Below, piece after piece: positions 58,892-64,000 of a DNA stretch of 64,000 bases. The position numbers and the translations under genes were made by a program. How positions within the stretch are numbered: the stretch's first letter is position 1; every line of letters begins with the position of its first letter. Source of the stretch: Thermoleophilia bacterium (lineage in GTDB: Bacteria; Actinomycetota; Thermoleophilia; Miltoncostaeales; Miltoncostaeaceae); assembly GCA_017882545.1 (NCBI GenBank), contig JADGPG010000087.1, positions 1-64,000 on the forward strand, read 5' to 3'. Below the pieces are notes generated by a model that saw nothing but the letters and a program-made list of their open reading frames with translations, had not been told where the DNA came from and ran no database searches.

Positions 58892-58998
58892 GCGCGACGG
58901 GAATCTTCCCGCTCGTCGGGGTCGGGGTGATCATCCTGCTGTTCATCGGGATGGTGATCGGAAAACGACGGGCCCAGCGGATGCGCGGTGAGCGCTAG
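58888..58998 (+). CDS. 36-aa single-TM miniprotein
   Basis: ATGA overlap with upstream stop; MSATGIFPLVGVGVIILLFIGMVIGKRRAQRMRGER; not in supplied ORF track because of length. Confidence 0.6.
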   Translation: MSATGIFPLVGVGVIILLFIGMVIGKRRAQRMRGER

Positions 58999-60086
58999 AT
59001 CACCGCAGACTCGCCGAGCGAACTCCAGACATCGAGCTTGGTCCGGACTCGCTTGATCACCTCGTCGGTGAACTCCTCGGTAGCGCAGTGGCCACCGAGG
59101 TCGGCCGTCCTCGAGCCGTCGGCGACCGCTTCAAGCGCCGCCTCATAGATCCCTCGGGAGACCATCGACGCGACCGGATCGCGCATGAACCCCAGGAGCG
59201 CGGCGCCGGCCAGGATCATCGCCAATGGGTTGGCGATGCTCTTCCCCTCGAGACTCGGAGCCGTCCCGTGCGGGGCCTCGGCCATGGCCGTCGTCACCGT
59301 CAGATCGCCGTCGAACGCGAGCAGCAGCGATTCGGCGCCCGCGATCGATCCGAACAACTGGAGCACCATGTCCGACAGGCAGTCGCCGTCGCGGTTGAGC
59401 GCAGGAACGACGAGCGCATCGCCGGTGTGTGTGATGAGACCGGCGTAGGCCGCATCGATCAGCACCGGACGGTACCGGACGTCCGGATGGCGTTCGGCAG
59501 CCGCGTCGAGTTCCTCTTTCATCATTCCCTCGTACACCGGCGAGACGGTCCACTTTGGGCCCCCGAATACCGTCGCGTTCATGCGCCGGGCCTGGATGAA
59601 GGCGAACTCGGCGACTGCGCGGCAGGTCCGGCGCGAGATGTGCTCGGTCCGCCAGGCAACCTCATCGAGCCCGGAGCCCTCACGGTGCTCCTGAGCACCG
59701 TAGGCGTCGTCAACGGCCATCCGCACGACAGAGATCGGAGCATGAATCCCGGCGATCGGCCGCACGCCCGGAAGCCGCCGGCCGGTGCGGATGATCACGC
59801 GCCCGTCGATCTCTTCGCGCAGCAGGGCATTGGGGCTGCCGACGTCCCCGGTCTCTTCGGGGGTAACGGTGGCGGCCTTGAGCCCGTAGCCGGCGACACG
59901 CATCGCCTTGGCGGCGTCGTGCACGACCTCGTTGCCGGTTCGCCGGCGCGAGTCCAGCGACAGGTCAAAGTGTTGGAACTCGAGCGGCAGACCCGTGACG
60001 TTCGGATCCAACACGCGCAGAGACTCGACCAGCAGTTCCTGACCGGTCTGGTCGCCATCCATGACGACGATAGTTGCGGGCTCCAC
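58995..60086 (-). CDS. Isocitrate/isopropylmalate dehydrogenase family protein
   Basis: MDGDQTGQELLVESLRVLDP; SPNALLREEIDGRVIIRTGRRLPGVRP; DCLSDMVLQLFGSIAGAESLLLAFDGDLTVTTAMAEAPHGTAPSLEGKSIANPLAMILAGAALL. Confidence 0.88.
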   Translation of the reverse strand: MEPATIVVMDGDQTGQELLVESLRVLDPNVTGLPLEFQHFDLSLDSRRRTGNEVVHDAAKAMRVAGYGLKAATVTPEETGDVGSPNALLREEIDGRVIIRTGRRLPGVRPIAGIHAPISVVRMAVDDAYGAQEHREGSGLDEVAWRTEHISRRTCRAVAEFAFIQARRMNATVFGGPKWTVSPVYEGMMKEELDAAAERHPDVRYRPVLIDAAYAGLITHTGDALVVPALNRDGDCLSDMVLQLFGSIAGAESLLLAFDGDLTVTTAMAEAPHGTAPSLEGKSIANPLAMILAGAALLGFMRDPVASMVSRGIYEAALEAVADGSRTADLGGHCATEEFTDEVIKRVRTKLDVWSSLGESAVI

Positions 60087-60132
60087 GGGGTTGAGAATAT
60101 ACGGGCCAGGTGGGGCATGCCCCGACGGAGCG

Positions 60133-60444
60133 TTACGCCGACGCCCCCCCGTCCCGCGAAATCCGGTGCTGATCTTCCATCACGTAGGTCCGGACGCGGG
60201 TCGGCTTGCCCATGAGCTCGCCCAATGCGGCGACCTCGGTGGCAACGTCCGGGTGCGCGATGTAGGCCGTCGCGTCGTCCGCGGTCCGCCAGACCGCCAG
60301 GCACCCGTAGTCGCCGGCGGCGTCATCGAGAAACAGCACGTGCTCGACCGACGCGGGCGCGAGTCGGGCGAGACGTCCGGCGATCGACCGCGCCTGGTCG
60401 CCGGACCCCGGGGCCAGCCGAAACGCAATCTCGGTGCCAATCAT
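60133..60444 (-). CDS. Antibiotic biosynthesis monooxygenase (ABM)-like small protein
   Basis: EIAFRLAPGSGDQARSIAGRLARLAPASVEHVLFLDDAAGDYGCLAVWRTADDATAYIAHPDV. Confidence 0.65.
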   Translation of the reverse strand: MIGTEIAFRLAPGSGDQARSIAGRLARLAPASVEHVLFLDDAAGDYGCLAVWRTADDATAYIAHPDVATEVAALGELMGKPTRVRTYVMEDQHRISRDGGASA

Positions 60445-61175
60445 CGTGAACCACCGGGCAATACGACCAGCGCCGCGACAATCTCGTCCGCGGCCTGCCC
60501 GGCGGCACCGACGGCGCCCCCGAGACGGTCGGCCAGCCGTGCCCCAAGGCCGGCGGCAATGGCCGCGCGCTCAAAGGCGCCGAGCGCGGCCGTCAGTTCG
60601 GCATCAAGCGTGTCCTGGCCGGCCACCAGCGGCTCAGACGCCTGAACGAATCGGGCATATTCGCGGGTGGCCCGTTCGTGGAGGGCAAACAGCACGTCGA
60701 CCTGAACCAGGGACGCCGTCGCCCGAAGCGGCGACACCCGCCATGCGAGCATCGCCATCACGTGCTCCGCAGTGGCGGCAATGGCGGCACACATCGGGGC
60801 CGGGGCGTCGGTCAGCGCGAGCACGCGTCCCGCGGTCTCGGCGACCTCCTCCATCCGCGTGACGTCGACTTCGGCCTCGAGTTGCTCCCACACGAGGCTC
60901 ATCGTGGCGACCCGGTGGACGACGTGCTGTGCGGATACGACCTCGCCGCGCTCGTCGACGCACAGGAAGGCAGGTCCGTCGAACGCGCACAGGTAGGCGC
61001 GGTCCCCCGGGGCGAGTTCGACCTCACGAAGACCGAGTGGCGGACGCCCCGCGCTGGCCGCGGCGACATCACGGGCCCGCTCCAGGCGGGAGACCAGCAC
61101 CATCAGCGCATCGTCTAGCGCCGGCCCTTCCGGGTCGGCGCTCATCTCCAACCAGGCGTCGGGGCGGCGGGGCAT
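60441..61175 (-). CDS. Hypothetical alpha-helical protein
   Basis: Long ORF, ATGA overlap with downstream ABM-like gene. Confidence 0.65.
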   Translation of the reverse strand: MPRRPDAWLEMSADPEGPALDDALMVLVSRLERARDVAAASAGRPPLGLREVELAPGDRAYLCAFDGPAFLCVDERGEVVSAQHVVHRVATMSLVWEQLEAEVDVTRMEEVAETAGRVLALTDAPAPMCAAIAATAEHVMAMLAWRVSPLRATASLVQVDVLFALHERATREYARFVQASEPLVAGQDTLDAELTAALGAFERAAIAAGLGARLADRLGGAVGAAGQAADEIVAALVVLPGGSR

Positions 61176-61219
61176 TGGCCGAGTGTAGACCGGGCCTGTT
61201 GGACGCGTACACTCGCACC

Positions 61220-61822
61220 GTGCCCGGCGATCCGACAGCCCCGCCCCTGCCTCGGGCGCTCGAGCTGGCGTCGGCGCTGCACGCGGTGCTGGCGTCCCGG
61301 ACGCGCCGGGTGCTTGATCAGCCCGGCCAGGCTGCAGCCGTCCTGATCCCGATCTACGACCGCAACGGCCAGCCCCACCTGATCCTCACCAAGCGGACCG
61401 CCGACCTGCCCGCACACCCCGGCCAAATCAGCCTCCCTGGCGGACGCCGGGACCCGACGGACCGCGACTTGCGGATGACCGCACTGCGCGAAACCCACGA
61501 GGAACTCGGCATCGAGCCGTCTGCGATCGAGATCGTCGGGGAGCTCGACGATGTCGCGACCTTTCAAAGTCAGTACATCGTCACCCCGGTGATCGGCGTG
61601 CTCGCCGCGGCCCCGCAGACTCGGCCCAGCCCCCACGAGATCGACCGTGTCATGGAGGTCGCCGTCGGCGACATCCTGACGCTCGATGCCGTCCTGCCGG
61701 CGCGTCCCACGCTCGGCGAGCTGCGCTATCGGCTCGACGGCGAGGACGTGTGGGGGGCGACCGCCCGCATCCTCAGGACGTTTGCCGCAGTCACGCGCAC
61801 GGCCATCGACGCCGGACGTTGA
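61220..61822 (+). CDS. NUDIX hydrolase (CoA pyrophosphatase-like)
   Basis: LTKRTADLPAHPGQISLPGGRRDPTDRDLRMTALRETHEELGI Nudix box; GTG start. Confidence 0.92.
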   Translation: MPGDPTAPPLPRALELASALHAVLASRTRRVLDQPGQAAAVLIPIYDRNGQPHLILTKRTADLPAHPGQISLPGGRRDPTDRDLRMTALRETHEELGIEPSAIEIVGELDDVATFQSQYIVTPVIGVLAAAPQTRPSPHEIDRVMEVAVGDILTLDAVLPARPTLGELRYRLDGEDVWGATARILRTFAAVTRTAIDAGR

Positions 61823-61854
61823 GTTCCGCTGCCGGGCGGCGCCCGGGCGGCGGC

Positions 61855-62124
61855 TCAGTGCGCTGCGGGTGGCGTAAGCGTCAGCGAGGCCCGCGGCGGG
61901 AGATCCACGGGTCCGGTGCCCGGTTGACCGTCATCGGCCAGCTCGTCCAGACGCGCGAGATGCCGGGTCAGTTCGGCCTGGCGCGGGTGGTCTGCGGGAA
62001 GCGCGTCCGCGTACTCGGCGACACGGGCGCGTATTTGCAACGCGAAGTGTGGGACCGCCGCCCCGACAAGCATCGCAAGCTCATCGTCCGACGGGATGCC
62101 GTAAATGTGCTCGAGGACCGTCAT
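61855..62124 (-). CDS. Hypothetical protein
   Basis: MTVLEHIYGIPSDDELAMLVGAAVPHFALQIRARVAEYADALPADHPRQAELTRHLARLDEL. Confidence 0.6.
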   Translation of the reverse strand: MTVLEHIYGIPSDDELAMLVGAAVPHFALQIRARVAEYADALPADHPRQAELTRHLARLDELADDGQPGTGPVDLPPRASLTLTPPAAH

Positions 62125-62237
62125 GGCCGGAAGGCTACCAGCCCCAACGTCCGTGACGAGATCGGCGGGATTGTCCCAGAATGCCCCGAGGGCGGGCTAT
62201 CATTACCTACACTGTCCCGCCCCCGGCCGGAGCACGC

Positions 62238-64000
62238 ATGGCAATGAGGGACGACGACAAACTGGTTCGGCAGCTGTCGCTCGTGGCCTATCTCATGTCC
62301 CAGCAGCGACCCGTTACCGCTGACGAGATCCACGAGTCGGTCGAAGGCTATGGCGGCATGAGCGACCAGGCGTTTCTGCGCCGCTTCTATGCCGACCGCG
62401 GAGAGATTGAGGCGATGGGCCTCAAGCTCGCCGTCGAGCGCCCGACCGACGATCCGTTCCAGGGCGACCTCTACGCGCTGCCGCCGGAGAACTACTACCT
62501 CCCGCAGATCGATTTCGACGAGCGCGAGCTCTCGGCCCTGCACACCTGCCTGTACCTCCTGGAGGGCCAATTCGCGTATGCCGAGCCGCTGCGCCTTGCC
62601 CTCCAGCACCTGACCCTCGGCCGGCCGAGTCCGCTCGACGACCACGCCGCGCGCACCGTGTCGGTGAATCTCTTGGGTGGCGACTATTCGCCCGAGGTCG
62701 CGGCGCACCTGTCGAAGATCGAATCGGCGATCAGCCGACGCAAGACGATCCGGTTCACCTATTACTCGATCGGCCGTGACGAACGGAGCGAGCGTGAAGT
62801 CGACCCCTATTCGCTCCTCTACCTGGGCGGCAATTGGTACATGGTCGGCTACGCCCACGAGCGGGATGCGACGCGCATCTTCCGCCTGTCGCGGATCGAG
62901 GGCCGGATCACCTTCAAGACCCGTGCCGAGCACGATTTCGCGCCGCCCCGCAACTTCGACGTGTCCCGCTACCGGGATCGCGCACCGTGGCAGCTCGACG
63001 ACGACGCGCGGACGGCCACCGTCGCGTTGTCGCCGATTGTGGCGTGGTGGGTGGAGCAGATGTTCGGGACCTATGGGGTCTGCGAACTGCGTCCGGACGG
63101 GTCGGGGCTGTTCTCCACCGAGTACACGTCGGCGAGCGCCCTGCTGACGTGGGTGCTGAGCCTCGGCGCGCACGCCGAGATCCTCGGCCCCGATGACCTG
63201 CGCACCGCCGCCCACGACGCCCTGGTCACCGTCGCCGCCCGCCACACCGTGGCCCCCCAACTCCCGCCGGCCGTCCCCGTCGACCCGGACGATAAGATCG
63301 AGGCGCCCGTCGCCGACCGCAGTTCGTTGGCTCCGGACAAGGTCGTCCCGGCGGAGCGGTTCGCCCGCTTGCTCGCGCTGATGACGCGGCTGCTGGCGGC
63401 ATGCGGCGACGCGACCCAGACGACCGTGCCGGTCAGCGAGCTGCGCACCGCCCTCAACATCGACCGCAAGGTGCTCGACGAGGACCTGACGCTGCTCAAC
63501 CTGATCAACTTCGGCGGCGGCTGCTACGCGCTGTACGCCAAGATCGAGGGCGACGCGGTCGCGGTGACACGCGAGACCTACGGCGACCGGTTCGCGCGCC
63601 CAGCACGGTTGTCGCCGCTCGAGGCCAAGGCGCTGTTGTGGGCGCTGGAATTCATCGGCGACCGCCTTCCCGTCGAAGCCGACGACGCGCTGACGTCCGC
63701 GCGCACAAAGGTCGAACAGGCCATCGGCACCGACAACCTGCCGGAGGTCGAGATCGGCCGCGTCCAGAACGCGAACGCCGAGGTCTCGATGGCGATCAAC
63801 CATGCGCTTCGCGACGACCGCAAGCTCGAGATCGACTACTGGACCGAGGCCCGGGGGGCGCTGGCGACGCGCACCATCGAGCCACACCTGCTGGTCAACC
63901 TGCGTGACGCCTGGTATCTCGTTGCCTACTGCCATCAGGCCGCCGACCAGCGGACGTTCCGGGTCGACCGGATCCGGAGCGCGACCGTCCTGGCCGCGCA
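62238..64000 (+). CDS. Fused PafB-PafC-like WYL-domain regulator (incomplete at window edge)
   Basis: Open frame from ATG 62238 to window end, absent from ORF track as it has no stop: MAMRDDDKLVRQLSLVAYLMSQQRPVTADEIHESVEGY...IRFTYYSIGRDERSEREVDPYSLLYLGGNWYMVGYAHERDATRIFRLSRI...; second half LEIDYWTEARGALATRTIEPHLLVNLRDAWYLVAYCHQAADQRTFRVDRI. Confidence 0.88.
   Translation, partial: MAMRDDDKLVRQLSLVAYLMSQQRPVTADEIHESVEGYGGMSDQAFLRRFYADRGEIEAMGLKLAVERPTDDPFQGDLYALPPENYYLPQIDFDERELSALHTCLYLLEGQFAYAEPLRLALQHLTLGRPSPLDDHAARTVSVNLLGGDYSPEVAAHLSKIESAISRRKTIRFTYYSIGRDERSEREVDPYSLLYLGGNWYMVGYAHERDATRIFRLSRIEGRITFKTRAEHDFAPPRNFDVSRYRDRAPWQLDDDARTATVALSPIVAWWVEQMFGTYGVCELRPDGSGLFSTEYTSASALLTWVLSLGAHAEILGPDDLRTAAHDALVTVAARHTVAPQLPPAVPVDPDDKIEAPVADRSSLAPDKVVPAERFARLLALMTRLLAACGDATQTTVPVSELRTALNIDRKVLDEDLTLLNLINFGGGCYALYAKIEGDAVAVTRETYGDRFARPARLSPLEAKALLWALEFIGDRLPVEADDALTSARTKVEQAIGTDNLPEVEIGRVQNANAEVSMAINHALRDDRKLEIDYWTEARGALATRTIEPHLLVNLRDAWYLVAYCHQAADQRTFRVDRIRSATVLAA

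Noticed and set aside
1-64000. Prophage, transposon, biosynthetic gene cluster or canonical defence system
   Set aside because: No integrase, transposase, PKS/NRPS, restriction-modification, toxin-antitoxin or CRISPR-Cas genes recognised; no tRNA or rRNA noticed by eye

Overview
High-GC actinobacterial chromosome segment; gene content (RecBCD, fused PafBC-type WYL protein, mqnE, protein-family mix) suggests a Thermoleophilia/Solirubrobacterales-like lineage, but this is inference and no similarity search was run. The window is mostly densely packed chromosomal genes. Recognisable blocks: secreted proteins at the left end (DUF3494 ice-binding-like protein, amidase, S1 protease next to an SSI-like inhibitor); a DNA-repair island (sbcD/sbcC-like facing recC-recB-recD); a frameshift-riddled pseudogene followed by two tandem EXORDIUM-like secreted proteins with Ig-like repeats; a thiamine-precursor type ABC operon with an MTH1187-type protein; a cobalamin riboswitch plus B12/iron-type ABC operon with a visible SD-sequestering hairpin; pabB/pabC; two separate AcuC/HDAC-family genes; a histidine kinase immediately upstream of trpF-trpB-trpA; two response regulators; manB; a degenerate ABC module; mqnE; and a fused PafBC-like WYL regulator running off the right edge. 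No CRISPR array, rRNA, prophage or transposase was seen. The strongest items for follow-up are the riboswitch with its expression platform, the His/Cys-rich tail-anchored miniprotein, the protease/inhibitor pair, the hook-less Rad50-like ATPase beside RecBCD, the HK-trpFBA arrangement, and the recurrent shared CTAG stop codons at convergent gene ends.
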